DNA of 64,000 nt from Mugil cephalus (Eukaryota > Chordata > Actinopteri > Mugiliformes > Mugilidae), in assembly GCF_022458985.1 (NCBI RefSeq), contig NC_061776.1:10930591-10994590 (forward strand). Reading direction: 5' to 3'. The notes under the pieces were generated by a model. That model was not told the origin of the DNA. It did no database searches and saw only the letters and a program-made list of their open reading frames with translations. Of this stretch, positions 46,171 to 60,173 are shown piece after piece. Both the position numbers and the translations under genes were made by a program. Within the stretch, counting starts at the first letter, position 1; the number at the start of each line of letters is the position of its first letter.

Positions 46171-47360
46171 CCTTTGCACTCTGCAATTAAACGGTGCCTG
46201 GGATTCCTCGGTCAGAGACTAAGCGAGAGGAGGGGAGGGGAGGAGAGAAGCACTGGGGGAGGAGGGGTTTCCAACAAACACAGACAGGGGAGTAGACAGC
46301 ACTCTGAGTCAAGGAGACAGAGCCTTTCTACAACTCACTTTTCTGCACCTCACGTTCCAACATTGTCCCCCCCTCGCCCCCCGTTTTGTCCTCTGTCACT
46401 CCTGCCACCGCCACTCTGTCACTGTCTCGTATAAAGTCACTTCACCTCAACAGATGCGCACAGCGTCACTCTGCTGGGAAAACTGCGGGGTGCAAAGCGG
46501 CTCAAGAGGCTCCCGTAAAGTCACACAACACCGTTCAAAAGGCATCTGAACGGCACCCCATCAGAAATGTGTCAAAACAACCGTGTTAAATTTGTCACCC
46601 ATTTTAATTTTACAGCCCTTCCCACCACAGATAACCATAATCTCCAGATGAATGGGACCAAAAAAAGAAATGACAGAATAAAACTGGAAAGGCAGGATGA
46701 GCAGTCAAGATCTCTTCCTCTCTCTCCAAAATAGCATAACGCGTCTCTTTGTCCACAACGACTGAAGACAGCCAAGCGGTTATTTTCAAAGAAAATAAAT
46801 GGAGCGTTGGAAACAATAGGGTTGTAAAAAAGAACTACTGACAATACCAGCGGAGTAAGATGAAGGGGATTCATCCGTTCCCAGCAGGAGGATGAACAGT
46901 CCGTCTACAACTGCCGGGAAAGATTGTTGTTCCAGATGAAAGGCAGCTGGGATGACTTTATCTTAATGTACATGTAGATAATCCCACAGGATGAGGTCAC
47001 GTCACTGTATCCACAAACACTTATGTTTACATCATGTATTATGTACGATTAAGTTGTTAGAGTTGCTCTTGGTGCTGTAGCTGAGTGGTGAGTTCTGGAA
47101 AATCACTTAATACATTTTTAATGCGTTAAACCTGAAATTAAACGCAACACACAACTTATAAACTATAAACATGGTGGACAGGTTACAGAGCAACATGTGT
47201 TCATTTACAATTACTACAATTACTGTAATGACGACTCTTATGTTTGCTCTGGTTTGGTCTCAGCCAAGCAACGTTTATACGAAATACGAAGCCAACTTAA
47301 AGAGAAAGAAAACTGCACTTCCACAAACAGCCACTTGAGGGTGGCTCCGAAAGTGAATCA

Positions 47361-47536
47361 GTCACCAAAGACCTCAATCTATTCCCCAGAACTGGATAAG
47401 CGAGAACAAGGGTTTTTAAATTGGTCCGGGCATTGTCCAAATCCAGCAGGGCAGCTGTCAGCTTTAGCTTAGCATAGGCGCTGTAATATAGTGTTGCCGA
47501 TTAGCCAGTTGTTCACAAAAGTGATAAATAAACTCA
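47361..47536 (+). repeat. Left arm of a long inverted repeat
   Basis: GTCACC..., TATTCCCCAGAACTGGATAA, GCTTTAGC, GCATAGGCGCTG and TTAGCCAGTTGTTCACAAAA are each matched in reverse complement by the right arm at 47601-47768. The two arms are separated by about 64 bases. Confidence 0.9.
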
Positions 47537-47600
47537 AGAATTTTCCCAATTACTTCTTGTGACCTGTACATTCACATGCAGTAAACATGAAGGTATTGCC

Positions 47601-47768
47601 TGAGTTTATTTACTACTTTTGTGAACAACTGGCTAATTAGCAACACTGCATTGCAGCGCCTATGCGAGGCTAAAGCTGACAGCTGCGCAGCTAGATTAGG
47701 ACAAAGCGTGGACTAATTTAAAAACACTTTTTCTCACTTATCCAACCCTGGGGAATAAAGTGGGTGAC
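47601..47768 (-). repeat. Right arm of the long inverted repeat
   Basis: Reverse complement of the left arm with scattered differences: ACTTTTGTGAACAACTGGCT, CAGCGCCTATGCGAGGCTAA, CTTATCCAACCCTGGGGAAT. Some stretches of about 25 bases are identical. Confidence 0.9.
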
Positions 47769-50227
47769 TAAATTTCATATAGGGGTGGCGTATCCCATTA
47801 AAATTAATTACTATAGTGAAGGACAAGGTAGGTGCCAACTGCCGACTGTCACAAACCTCTACGCCCATGTTTGAATATGTTGAGACACTCACAAGATGGC
47901 AACGTCCAGTGCCACCACTATTGAGCTTCAAAACTACTGTTCAGAAATATGAATGAGTCAGTGGTCTCCACCGAACCCTGGCTAAATGCTCTGCTATATC
48001 CACCAGCTAGTTTCAAACTTTGCCCGTCTCTTCACTATGAGAACTCCCTCTCACATGCAAATAGTCTTGTTTATTATAAACCTTGTTGATGAAATATGAA
48101 TGGCTGCATTAAACATCCAGAAAAAGAATTATGTTTTGGATTCTATGACTAGTTCAGATTTGCATCATCCTGCACAGTGGCCCAGTGCACCCAGAGATAC
48201 ATCGACCGCAACTGTCCATTTTGACTACACGGTGACAGACACTGACCCAATTGGAGCAAATGGTCACTGAGCTGAGAAAGAATCTGGCTGCACTCAGAAT
48301 CTAGGCCTTTTTACATCATTCCTGTCAAACTTTCTCCTTCTCACATTCTCCTCAACCACAAATATTAGCAACGCCGCAGTATTTACACCTGAGAGGCGCG
48401 TTTCGGGATGTTTTCCACGCACGAATATATAAACACTACACCTGCAGCTCCATCCGTCTCATACAAATGCATCCGGAGCGATCCAGACGGGGCGAAAAAG
48501 TCGATAAGCGGAGAAAAAGACCTCGGCTTGTCATCTTAATCTCAGTGTTTCTCAGGCGTTCCTCGGGCAGATCCCCGTCTGCAAGCCACAAAAGGAATAT
48601 CAAAGCTAGCAGTTGTGATACTCTCTGCAGCCGTACACATAGGTAGGTGTAGTTTATATCTGTGTCTTGCCTCAGAAAGTTCCCCGGCTTGTGCAGCTCT
48701 TACATCACACCGCTCTGTGTCAGATGGCCCGAGTCCGGAGGGCAACCGTGGGGTGGAGAGTAAGAGCAGCACTTCACCAAGCTCCGCCACATTGCACTCT
48801 CCTGTCCTCACCACGGTTAAGATGGCCTAATTAGCCCATACAAATACCTTTAAATGAGTCTATAACAAGAGCTCAATATGGTGTTGGTGAAGTCAGATGG
48901 CGCGCGGCCCATTTACCCTTCTGCTCGAGAACAGACCGAGATATTACCGACGCGCAATATGGAGAGAGTTTTTAATGCACTGGTGTGAGAAGAGAGAGGC
49001 CGTATGTGATATGATTAATGTTTTGTCTGTGTACTTGTACCCTACAGCATAGCTTTAGCCTCATTAAACTAGCTGCCAGCGTTTTGTATCGATTTCAACT
49101 TCTTTCTAATTACCTAAAAGCTCCAGAGTACATTGCCGAATGTTTAAAGCCACATTGTCCCTCTGTAAGTTTTGCAATCATCAGAATACGCTCAATAACT
49201 AACCTCTAAATGAAGCCAGAGCTGAAGGAGATGGATCTTTTATGTTCTGGCTTATCATACCGAGTTGAATAGTGAATCTAATTTGTGTAGTTTGGGCTTT
49301 TTCCTAAATCAATAGTTAATCAGTGTCTAAAAATGTCTTTATATAAGTTGAGGCTGCTTCTGTGCACTTCCGTGTGACAAATGCATTATAAAAACAATCA
49401 TGGTCTGTGGTTTAGTATCTTATAATGTATACGTCAACAGTTCAATCCCATCTGAGGACACTGGCTACAAGTCACCTCCTGCTTTCTTCCCAAGTTTTCT
49501 GGTCTATTCCCGTTAAAATAAATGGAGGCAAACGTTTAACATAGCTAAGTGTGACTTTCTGCAGTAAATCACAGACATGTTGGACTGTATGAGAAAACAG
49601 CATCAACGCCCACATGGGTGCACACACATCCTCAAAGGCGACAGGATATTTTTGGAAAAAAGTTTGTATCCTCATGCCGACACATGTTTCTGTATCATGA
49701 AGCCTTTGGCCGTATCAGATTGTGGCCGACAGCAGACGCAGGGTTCATCCAGTTCTCGTAAACACACGCACACAAGAAATGAAATCCAAACGTCTCCGCG
49801 TCCACAAGAAAACAAACTCCATCTGCAGAGACGGCGATCACGGACGCTGGAGCTCCGGAGCAGCTGTTAAATGGACCATGCGGTTCCATTGTTTTCTCAA
49901 TTGCCGTTCCCAAGGTCAGGAATGAACTTTGGACCTATTATTTCCATACCATACTTCCAAAAAAACAACCTTATTTTTTCTTTTTTTTCATTTTAGCCTA
50001 AAAGAAAATGCAGACATCTAAATTACTGGCCCCAAATACTGGCAAGATATTGAATAAAATAAGGAATATGACAAAAGTTTTCACTATTTTGTTAAAACAT
50101 TCCCAGTATTCACACGGAAATATTAATTCTAGAGTTTTAAGTAGATTTGACACCGTCTCCTCTTAGGAGTTAGAGTAATACGGAGCAATAATAATAATAA
50201 TATATATATAATATAATATATAATAAT

Positions 50228-50270
50228 ACGGAGCAATAACAGATACGGGATGTATCTGTTATTGCTCCGT
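50228..50270. repeat. Perfect 19-bp hairpin with 5-base loop
   Basis: ACGGAGCAATAACAGATAC (50228-50246) is followed by GGGAT and then its exact reverse complement (50252-50270). An extra partial copy of the arm, TAATACGGAGCAATAA, lies upstream at about 50177-50193, with a TAA/TA repeat between. Confidence 0.9.
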
Positions 50271-50306
50271 CAGGACACAGATGTTTATGAGTTCTATATA
50301 GATTAT

Positions 50307-50725
50307 AGGTCATCAACAGGGCGTCCGCAACCCCTAGGGGTTTGCGAAGGTACTGTGGGAGGTGGGGTCACATAATCTTTGGTTGATTTGACATTTTTTA
50401 TACATCGTTTTTGACGTTTCCCCCGCAATTTTAAATTTCTTTAGATACACACTGACATGAATCCAACATATTTTAGTAAAGAGATAAATGGAGGTTATCT
50501 ATCAGTCAGCACTGACAGTCAGAGACCTGTCAATCTAAGCCTCCTCATGAATATTTGAACCTGTGTAATATATGAATAGCTTAATATTGAATGCAAAATG
50601 ATAATAATAATAATGTATATGTATAAATAGCCACTAGGCTGAGTCTATTACAGTAAGTAGGGGGTCACTACGTAATCTCTCAATCCAAGTTTGGGGGTCC
50701 TTGGTCTGAAAAACACTGACGATAT
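50307..50725 (+). repeat. Interspersed repeat family, copy C
   Basis: Begins GGTCATCAACAGGGCGTCCG and ends GGGGGTCCTTGGTCTGAAAA. Internal blocks (GGTTGATTTGACATTTTTTA, ATGAATCCAACATATTTTAG, ATAGCTTAATATTGAATGCA) match copies A, B and D in order and orientation. Confidence 0.8.
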
Positions 50726-50769
50726 AGACATCAGAATGTGCCAACGCTTCAGAGTCAACGTATTTCAGT

Positions 50770-51012
50770 CACATTCATTCATTCAATCATTCATTCAATA
50801 AATCATTTTCCGTAACCGCTTGTCCTCTGGAAGGTCGCGGGGGAATTGGATCCCAGCTTTGGTGGGGTTCACCCTGGACAGGTCTCCAGTCTACCTCAGC
50901 GCTAACACACAAACACGCACACAGAGACAGACGACCATTCACACTCACACCTACGCACAATTTAGAATCACTGATTAACCTAGAACCCAAGCAGACACGG
51001 GGAGAACATGTA
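50770..51012. repeat. Common teleost interspersed repeat
   Basis: CATTCATTC run, then TTTTCCGTAACCGCTTGTCC, AGGTCGCGGGG, CACCCTGGACAGGTC, AACACACAAACACGCACACAG, CAATTTAGAATCAC and GCAGACACGGGGAGAACATG. This wording is familiar from many fish genomes as an abundant repeat. The copy has small deletions. Its class name cannot be confirmed here. Confidence 0.75.
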
Positions 51013-51346
51013 AGTCAACGATACGTCCTCATGAGTATATAAAACGCCCCCTCACATACAGTATTATATCAATGATGCATAATTAATCTAAAAAAAAAAG
51101 AAAAAGGAAAAAAGAATTAGATATCAGTAGTGGATCCCTCTCCCTGAACAGACACAACTCTGTGCCCTATTTAAGAATTTCAGAAAATCAGTTCTTTCAT
51201 GCAGCAGCTTGAATCAGTGCTTCACTGTACACTGACTATAAAACAGGAGGAGCTGCAGTTTCGTGCTTTTTCTCTTCAACCACCTCCTCCTCCTCCTCCT
51301 GCTACAGCTTTAATAAAGCTATGTGTTTTTCTTTTGAGCTGTTTAA

Positions 51347-51366
51347 AAAGGAAAAAAAAAAAAAAC
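51347..51366 (+). repeat. A-rich run
   Basis: GGAAAAAAAAAAAAAAC simple sequence. A similar A-rich stretch with AAAAAT units lies at 51487-51523. Confidence 0.6.
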
Positions 51367-52752
51367 TGAGCTCCACTCCATGCTTTAACGAGGAAGAACA
51401 ACTCCTGTGTCTGCAGATGAGGTCAATCTAATTTCTCTCCTATTGAGACAAGATTGTTGCATTTCCAGAGGAGCCACCATCGGCATGAAAAAGAAAAAGG
51501 AAAAAAATAAAAAAATAAAAAAATCCCATCTAGCCTTGAAATGTGATTAAAGTTTTTATGGCAAGAAACTGAATAATGTGCGTCTAGTGACGTGTGTAAA
51601 ATATGTAAAACTGGCACAATTCATGCTTAATCATGCAGACGGCCCCTCCAGCAGCTTCCTTCAAGGTGTAAACATCCAACAATCTCTTAAAGCAACACTG
51701 AGACAAGAGAAAAAAAGTGGCCAAAAGAAACTAAAGTCAGCTGGAGTCAGTGACTAGTGACGGTGTGGATTTTACAGAATGCCACATTAGATCTAAACAC
51801 AAACACAAACAGTGAGGTCATATCTTATATCAGACTTCACCGCGTTGGTGCACGTCCTGCTTTGGGGGAACACAATGGTTACGTTGTTCCAAAGAGGATT
51901 ATAAAACAATTCCTATTTCCAAGCCAGGAAACTAAACTGCACCGTGGAGGCACAAAAACGCTGTGTCATGCAATTCATTCATGAGATAAGGAGTTATTCT
52001 TGGATTTGGGATGACATTGAAAGCTGAGAGATACGGCGCTCTTGTTTTAAAGTCAGACTCAAAAGCAACTCCCTGATGCGTGGTCCAAGGATGGAAAAAT
52101 TATGCTAAGTAAAACAGTTTTTCCTCTCTGGAGTAAGAATTAAATTTACAGCTTGTAAGTCCTTAAGATGAGTTCCTCATTTTTACATGTGACTTATTTC
52201 GCAACAATAAGACCGCACAGTCTGTGGATCTGTACAGACCGAAAAAACGTCCTCAGGGTGCCGTGTCTAATTTGTCTTTTTGTGCTGAGCATCAAGGACA
52301 CCACACGGGAGTCAGCTGTTAAGACTTGGCCTAAAAACCCAATGACAAAGGCAGAAAGAAGCACTAATGGACAGAATAATGGCCGGGGACAGCGAGAGCT
52401 GCCTTAAGAAGCACAGCTGAGATGGCACACAGAAAGCTGTTGCCATGGCTGATGGTGAGAAAGTGGGAATGAAATGATTAATTTTTCCCCGTTAGCACGA
52501 GACCGCGCTCGCCATGGGGACAAAGTGCCGAGAGGGAGGAAAAAAAACCTGTGTTTACTTGGCTCTTGAATGGTGACGGGGGGGAAGGAGAAGGTTTATC
52601 AGCTCTGCATAAAAGACACGACACCACAAAGACCAGTTCATATGAGGGGGTGAGACCAGAACCAAACACACATGACTGCTTCCTCATAGTCTTTAAAGTA
52701 TTATTATACTATACTTACACTTTATATTTGAGGACCACTACATGTAGATCAT

Positions 52753-53426
52753 AGGTCTTCAACAGGATGTCCGGGGGACCCCTAGTGGATGTGTGGAGGT
52801 ACTGTAGGGGGGTAGTAAAATCTTTGGTTGATTCGACATTTTTTATATATATATATATAATTTTCCCCCACAAATTGAAATTTCTTTAAATATACATTAA
52901 CATGAATCCAACATGTTTTAGTAAAGGGCCGGTAGACCCCGCCCCTATCACTGCTGAGCCAAATCATGAGGCCGCATACTACACACCGACTCTGTCAGCT
53001 TCACACAATTGGCCGAGATCCTATTCAGTCCCCCACGCTGCAGTGTTAGCAGAAGAGAAGCCAAGGGTGTAGCTCGCTCCATCAACCAACTACTGAGGCC
53101 AAGATGACTTTGTGATTCACTGTCCCTGTCACATTTATATGTTTAAAGTTAAAACCTGAATCCATCAGTTATTTCCAGATAAATATACACAGCAGTTCCA
53201 CAGCCACCCTACTGTTGCACACGTTAAATAACATAAAAATTAATATTTGAACCTGTGCTTTATCTTTTACAGCTTAATATTTAATGCAAACTGTTAATAA
53301 TAATGTATATTCATTAATAGCACTAGGCCGAGTTTAATATAGATCACATATAGTAGGTAGGGGGTCCCTCCTTAATCTCTCCAACAGTTTGAGGGTCCTT
53401 GGCCTGGAAAGCGTTGAGGACCCTTG
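52753..53426 (+). mobile_element. Interspersed repeat family, copy D, with flanking direct repeats
   Basis: This is the longest copy (about 674 bp). It shares all blocks with A-C and adds a middle section (CCCGCCCCTATCACTGCTGA...). Identical 11-base direct repeats ATGTAGATCAT flank it (52742-52752 and 53427-53437), consistent with a target duplication of about 8 bp plus chance matches. With the CAACAGG/GTCC-type ends this suggests a non-autonomous hAT-like element. No transposase frame. Confidence 0.65.
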
Positions 53427-56400
53427 ATGTAGATCATTAAATTTCTTTTTAAAAAAGATGCTCCAGGAGTGAATACAGACACCTGAACAAGACTGCACCC
53501 ATGCTGGCAGCTTGATGAGGCGGTAGCTATGTGTCGCAGAGCTTCGAGCCAAATGATAACGTCAGCATGTTAATATGCTCCCAGTTGACAAAGCTGACGT
53601 GCTGACGTTTGCAGAACGTTGAACCAAGTCCACCAGCTTAATTTAACATGTTAGCGGGGCCATTAATTGACCCTGACGACACACACTCGGCTGGTGAAAC
53701 ACGGGGACATTAAATTGGAGTGTGTGCCATCGTTTCCATTATTCAGTCTCACATTATCACAAAGATACATGGCAAGATCCTTCTGTGTGCACGTATGTGA
53801 AAAATGTCAGGAAGTGTTTACCAGTCACAAAGTCTGCAACCCTGCCTTGGTCTGGCTCTTACTATTACAGTATTTTATGTGGGAAGTGAACGGTGACACG
53901 TGAGTCTGGGACATGAAAAAAAATGGCCTGGCGTCGGCTCTGAACATTAAAAGAGGAGCAGGCTGTCAGACTTCTTTTCACTCAGATCTGACCTGCAGCT
54001 GTAACTTATTCTGACCCAGATAAGCCCGTATCACATTGTCCATTAAACAGTGAGAGGCCACAGCCTTCGGTCATTAGTCCATCCAGAGCTGGGAATCTTG
54101 AAATGAGCCACTGCCATAATCCATCAACTACATGTATACGACATTTAATTAAATGGTGGAAGAATTACTTGGACCTTTTGCAAAGTATTAAATTAGAAGT
54201 AAGAGCAGCCTCTTAGCATTGAGGATAAGGATGTGTTAGACTTTGATATTTCACAAGACAATAGCATCAGGAATTGATCGAGGGGTCCTCACATTTGGAT
54301 TGAAATGGAAGCAATTCAGGTATTTAAAACTGCTCATTTGGTGGCATTGGAAGCTCTGTACATTTCACTCAACAGACTCAGCTGTAAAAAGGGATATAAT
54401 TACTACACACATCCTTACTGTAATACACAATAAGCAGTTTCAGGTGCATATGTGATTACTATTGTCTTCCAGGCCTCCTGCAGCGTGCAAATACTTTCAG
54501 TTCACCGTCAGTCGTCCCTCTAATCTCTACCTGCAAACAGACTCTTTCATTCGGAGCCGTTGAAAGGTTTGCATTTCAAAACGATGAAGAATCAGAAAAA
54601 AGTCAGAGTTGATGGTGAAGGAGGGACGCGTGGAAGGCTTTTTAACGCAAACTGTGAAGCCTCAAGGTCTTCACGTCTTCCCGCTGAAGATGAATAGTGA
54701 TACACTTAAAGTGGAGCGCAGAAAAAGAAATCAAAGCCGCCTCTCATCTGCTGAGCTTAGTTTCACATGTGTTATTAATACTCGCAGGTAACAAGTTAAT
54801 GTCGGAATCATTTCGTGGTGTTTCATTTCTGACATTACACGGACCTCAAACTAACAGGAATGAAAACAACTCTGTGTGGTTCAACTTCTTTTATGTGAAG
54901 ATAATGGAGAACACAAATCCTCTTGTGATGAACCGTGGAGCAATTGAGAGCAGTAGCTTCTTGGTGAGACCGTCACTTGGTTCTCAACTAATCTGAGGAG
55001 AAACGTGCCAACACGGATCATTAAAAAGGGACCTCCCGAGAGAAACTTTTAAACATGTCCTCGTCTGACTTCACTGATGGTCAGCGGAGGTGGTGAAAGA
55101 GCTTTTACTCTGAATAAAGACGGACAGCCCTGCAGGACCTCGGCTGAACCAACTCCAGGAACAGCCAAGTCTGGGAGAGTAGTTTAACACACTGTGCTGA
55201 CGCAACGTTCAGTCTTGGCGAGGGCTACGCAACCTCTCCTATTTTGTTAAGTGGCGGTGTCTTATTTAGAGCTGCAGCTCTCATACAGCATTGTCTAGCG
55301 AGAGACAAGTCTGTTTTTGTCCTGTAAATCACTGTCGGAGCTGCAGAGGAGATCATGCAAGGAGGTTTTTCAAGCTCAGGTTCGGTTCCAGACTAATAAA
55401 CTGATTCAGATTGAGGCGGTAATTCTCCAGAAGTAAAGACAAGGCTTCACTTGACGCCGTGGCGTGTCCTCAAAAAGCGGGCCCCACGCGATCGTGCAGC
55501 AGGATTAACCGACGAGAGACTTTTTCAGAATTAGGCCTCGAAGCGCCGCTCATTTTCTCTGTCGGACTTTTCTTCAGTGATCTACAAATGCATATATGAT
55601 TTTAATTTCTTTTCACAGGGAGTTTGCGAAAACAGCAATTAATGTGCAAAATGAAAATCAAACATAATTTCTCACAGTGTATGAAAACTGAAGAGTAACC
55701 AAACGAAAGCGGGGGAGTGATTTTGATCGGCGTTGACGGGGGACGCCAAAGAAAACACACAGCGAGGCTAATTTAGTGATTAACTAATGGTGTGGATATT
55801 AGGAGTTAGAGTTTTGGTGCGGAGCCACACAGAATTTCCCCCAAATCAAATGACTTGTAGCTTGGACGTGAGCAAACATTGAATATTAAACCTCCTCCTT
55901 TCCTACAAAAGGAAAAAGAATAAAAATGCAGACAAAAAAATGTGTCTTTTTCTGTCATTATCCACCGTCGGAGCAACGCATTCGCCAAGAGCTTTTGGAT
56001 GAAATGGTTTGTTGTTACAGTCACATTTCCTGCAGCATATAGAGCCATTTCTACGCCGGTTTGAGAGATTTCAATCATTCCTTTCTTTGTGGCAAAATCT
56101 CTCGCGAAAATAGGTCTTTTGAGTGTTGACATCACAGGTCACAATACAGCCAATGTTTTCTGCATTCTTACAGGAAAAGCGACTAAATTGAATAGAAACG
56201 TGTTGAGAGTGCTGGGACACTGGAGGAATTCACTGCTGCAAAAAGCATCAGTGAGGCGGCTTCATATCGGTCTGTAAAGACAATAATTCAGCAATACCTA
56301 AAAAAAACAAGGTTCAGGATTAGTATTTACCTACCTTTACTTACCTCCAAGGTGCATGGAGGAGGGAAACACAAAACAACTTTACTAGAAAGATGCAGAC

Positions 56401-56639
56401 TTACTTAACCCTTTGACTTCCACGCTAAGAAATACAATTAATCAGATCATTCATTTTTAATCTATATTAACAGCGTGCACAGAAAACTGTGTATTTTGAC
56501 ATATCATCATCAAAACGTTCACACGATTGTACAGATTAATACAATATAAATACTGAAGCTGGATGATGTATATTTTCGAACTGTGGTCACCTGTTCACCT
56601 ATATCTCACAAAGTATAAAAGCCACAGCTTAGATATTTG

Positions 56640-56695
56640 TGTACATCTATGTAGATATGTAGATAGATAAATATATATAGATAGATATACACATG
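56640..56695 (+). repeat. AT-rich GATA/TATA simple repeat
   Basis: Imperfect AGATA and TATA units. Confidence 0.7.
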
Positions 56696-58312
56696 GGCAA
56701 ATTGGTAAACTGTGTAAATTGAATGACTAGCAATGGTTAAAAAATGGAAACAAAATGAGAAAATAAGCATTTTATTGTCTACTACCACTACTACTATAAC
56801 AAAAAAAAGATCAACCGTGTGGTTAAAATGTCAGTCAAAGGGTTAATGTGACGGCGACATGTCAAAGCACAAGGTCTAAAAGTGAGTCCACACTAAAGAG
56901 TGATCCAACAAAAGATGATCCATGATAATCCCCCACCAAAAAATAAAGAAAGTCAGGAAACACTATGAAATACCAACAAGGATCAGTGAGACAATATAAA
57001 CAAGGGAGTCAACGCATTGATAACAGTGAATGAACTGACAAAAGACAGGGGCAGGACCATTATGCACACATGAGAAACAACGTGGGAACAAGACACAGGT
57101 GATACCGAAAACCAAACAGGATTCAGATCTCGATCTGTGGCCTGGGGTTGTGTGTATTATGATCTGTGGCCTTATCTGTTTGCTCAGTCGTCACAGGCTG
57201 CAGCTGACGACGCTCCTACCTGAATGCATCACTCTCCAAACTCATGTCTCTTCTGAGGTCGCTGCACTGTGATCGAACTACCATCATCAGCTCTCGTGTA
57301 TCGGCTATATCTCGTATTTGTATCACGTTCAGATTCTACATGTACAAATGTTTGTCTCGTTCCTCCTCTCCTCTCTTTTTTGCGCTGGCTTTTACTCAAG
57401 GTTTCTTCCCCTTCGTGCTCGCTCTGAGGATTTTCTGAGGGCCAGATTTTGCAAAGCTTGTTAAGTTTCTATTGTCACCGACGGCATATAACTAAAACTG
57501 AAATGAATAATGAAACAGAAAAGATTCGTAAATCAATACTGTGACACAGTCATCTGGATCTGGGGCCGAAACTCACGTATGAATGTGTGCAGCGTATTTT
57601 TCCCTGCTGCTTTTAAATAGTCAAGTATGTTGGTTTCTTGTGCACCAATGACAAAACAGCAAACAACAATGTTTGCCTCATATCTGCTTCTCGGATGTGG
57701 AAACTTTCCTTGTAACACTTGATTTGACCTTTGATTTTTGGACTTACGTGTTGTAACCTTGAGTTCTAAGAAGCTGCGGTGGATAATTTCCAGCTCTTCC
57801 GGATGTTTATCTGAACCAAATGGTTCATATGTAAAAATGCACTGATTAACCAAGTCTAAATATATTTAATTAACATTCGTGCAGATGTTATCTGTCTCTT
57901 ACTGAGAGGCGACAGTGAAACTCGCAGGAAACTGACTTCGGTATCGGTTCATCAGAGCCTCAGCTCAGACTTCCACCGTGTATTTATATCGTCATCATCA
58001 CCGTTTTAGAGCTTCACTTAAAATTTACTGGCTATAATTAGCGCGTCTGCATTTCCTGTGTGATACCACTCGTACCGCAGAGAGGAGCGTTGGAGCTCGA
58101 ACTTGACAGCTCGGTATGCACAAATGTCACTGACCCCGCTAACCGCTGGGAGGGTTAAAGGTCGCACGGCCATTTTCACACGTGTTGTTTTGGGGGGTTT
58201 TGTGGTCGGCTGGATGCCTACGAATGAGGGGAAATCAGGAGGGTTTGCTGCACATTCTGCAGCTACAAACTAAGCCAAAAATGATTAATCCAGTCTCTTG
58301 TAGAACTTTATT

Positions 58313-58384
58313 ACATACACACACATATATATGTATATATATATATTTATATATGCACACACACACACACACATATATATGTAT
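58313..58384 (+). repeat. Compound (CA)n/(TA)n microsatellite
   Basis: CACACA, TATATA, CACACA and TATATA blocks alternate over about 70 bases. Confidence 0.9.
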
Positions 58385-60173
58385 GTCTATGCCTCTGAAA
58401 CAGATTCTCATCATGATCAATAGGTGGCACTCATGATCCTTGATAGTTCTGCGAGGTCAGTAGCTGAGTCAATAACACATTTTCTATTCACATATTTTTA
58501 CTTTTTCCCCTCTCTCTCTTTTCATTAAAAATATACATTTTAAATTTGGTCACAATTTTGAACAATTAAAATTCTGTTGCTCGGCTCTTTCACACGAGTC
58601 TTAATGCAGCTGTGGAGCGAAACAACCTTTTCTGTCACAAGACGCTGCCTGTCTCCGTCCTTCATTTTAATTCCCGTTCCTGGCAGCAGAAACTCTTATT
58701 CAGGCATTTATCACCTGCAGATTTGATTAATGCAACAGCACCCTCTACGGCGTATCCTCCAAAGTCCTGCGGTGCGTCCAAAAAAAGCTACCGGCTGAGT
58801 GCTCTCCCAGTCTCTATTACATTACTCGCCTCCCCCTCCACCCGAAAAAATGCCAGTTGGCTTTGCAGATCAAACCTCGGTGGCCTTTTTTGACTATCAC
58901 GCACCTTCCCTCTGGAGCGGCATCCAAGTCCAGGGCCTCACTGCCCTCATCTCCGACCTTTCGTCAAACTATTAGCGGTGCTCTTTTCTCTGACACGGGG
59001 ATCATTTCGCTCCTTAAAAGTCTTGTCTGACTAGTTCTACCTTTTGTAGATGGATAGATAAATAGTTTCTAAAAGGCTACCTGTCATACATCAGGAAGCC
59101 AGTAAACAGCCTGTATTTCCGGTGGAAATTACACAGGTTTAGAAATCCGAATCGCATAATGATATGAGGCTTTATAGGTTTGTTGGACATCAAAGCAGTT
59201 AAAGTCCTCCAGCCGTAGCTCCACATAATGGACAGTCAGGCTCCTCGGAGCCAGCTAGCCCATTAGCCCGGGCTAATGCGTCCAGGACTACCCGCCATGC
59301 GCTGCCCATCACTCCAGACCGGATCTGGTTTCACACAGAGGCCGCCTCATCTCTTTGTGCTCGGGGGGCAACTCTCGCTCCAATACAACGACCCCCTGAG
59401 AAGCCGGCTGGATGCGATTCATAGAATGTGCTCTTTCTCCTCCCATACTAATACATTTGTGTGTAGTAGTTGTAGTAGCAGGTGAGGTTACAAGGTCAGG
59501 TAAAGGTCCAGGAGAGGATCGGGTCAAGAGAAACGACAGGACAAGATAAGATGAAATGTTTTACTCCGACAAATCCTGAACTCGTGCGGAAACAGATCGG
59601 ATTCTCCTCAAAATGTAAAGTGGATATCAGCTCAATTAGAGTGTGAAATTGTTTTTTTTTTTTCCACCACGTCTGTGATCTTGGGTTTCACAGCTCTGTC
59701 TTGCTAAATGGACCGGGTGCATTAGGGGCCAGAGAGCGGCGCGCTGCAGAGTGCTCTTAAAAGGCGAGGGGAGAAAAACAACTCAAGACAGGCGGCCTGG
59801 TTTTTCAGCCCGGCCGCAGCAGGACAGTGACATGTAGCAGCCATGTAAGGTAGCGCCGCGTGTCGGGTTTCAGCCGTCAAATCAAAACAATCACCCTGAT
59901 GGAGAGGGGGCAGAATGTACATGGAGGGTGTGGTGACGGACGTGAGGGCCCTAGTGTCACGGAGGGTTGAAGTTTTCCAGGTCCTCTGCCTTGTTACAAA
60001 CTGGATAGAGTTTGTACAAGAACAAAAAGTGACAAGACAAGAGCTGAGAACATATTTTTGTTTGTGGTTTGCAACTTGTCTTAGTAAAGACGTTTGTCTC
60101 ATCTGGAATTACAAAAAGAAAAAAGAAATATAAAATCTGTGGATCATCCCACAGATACTTCATGAGTTTGGGA

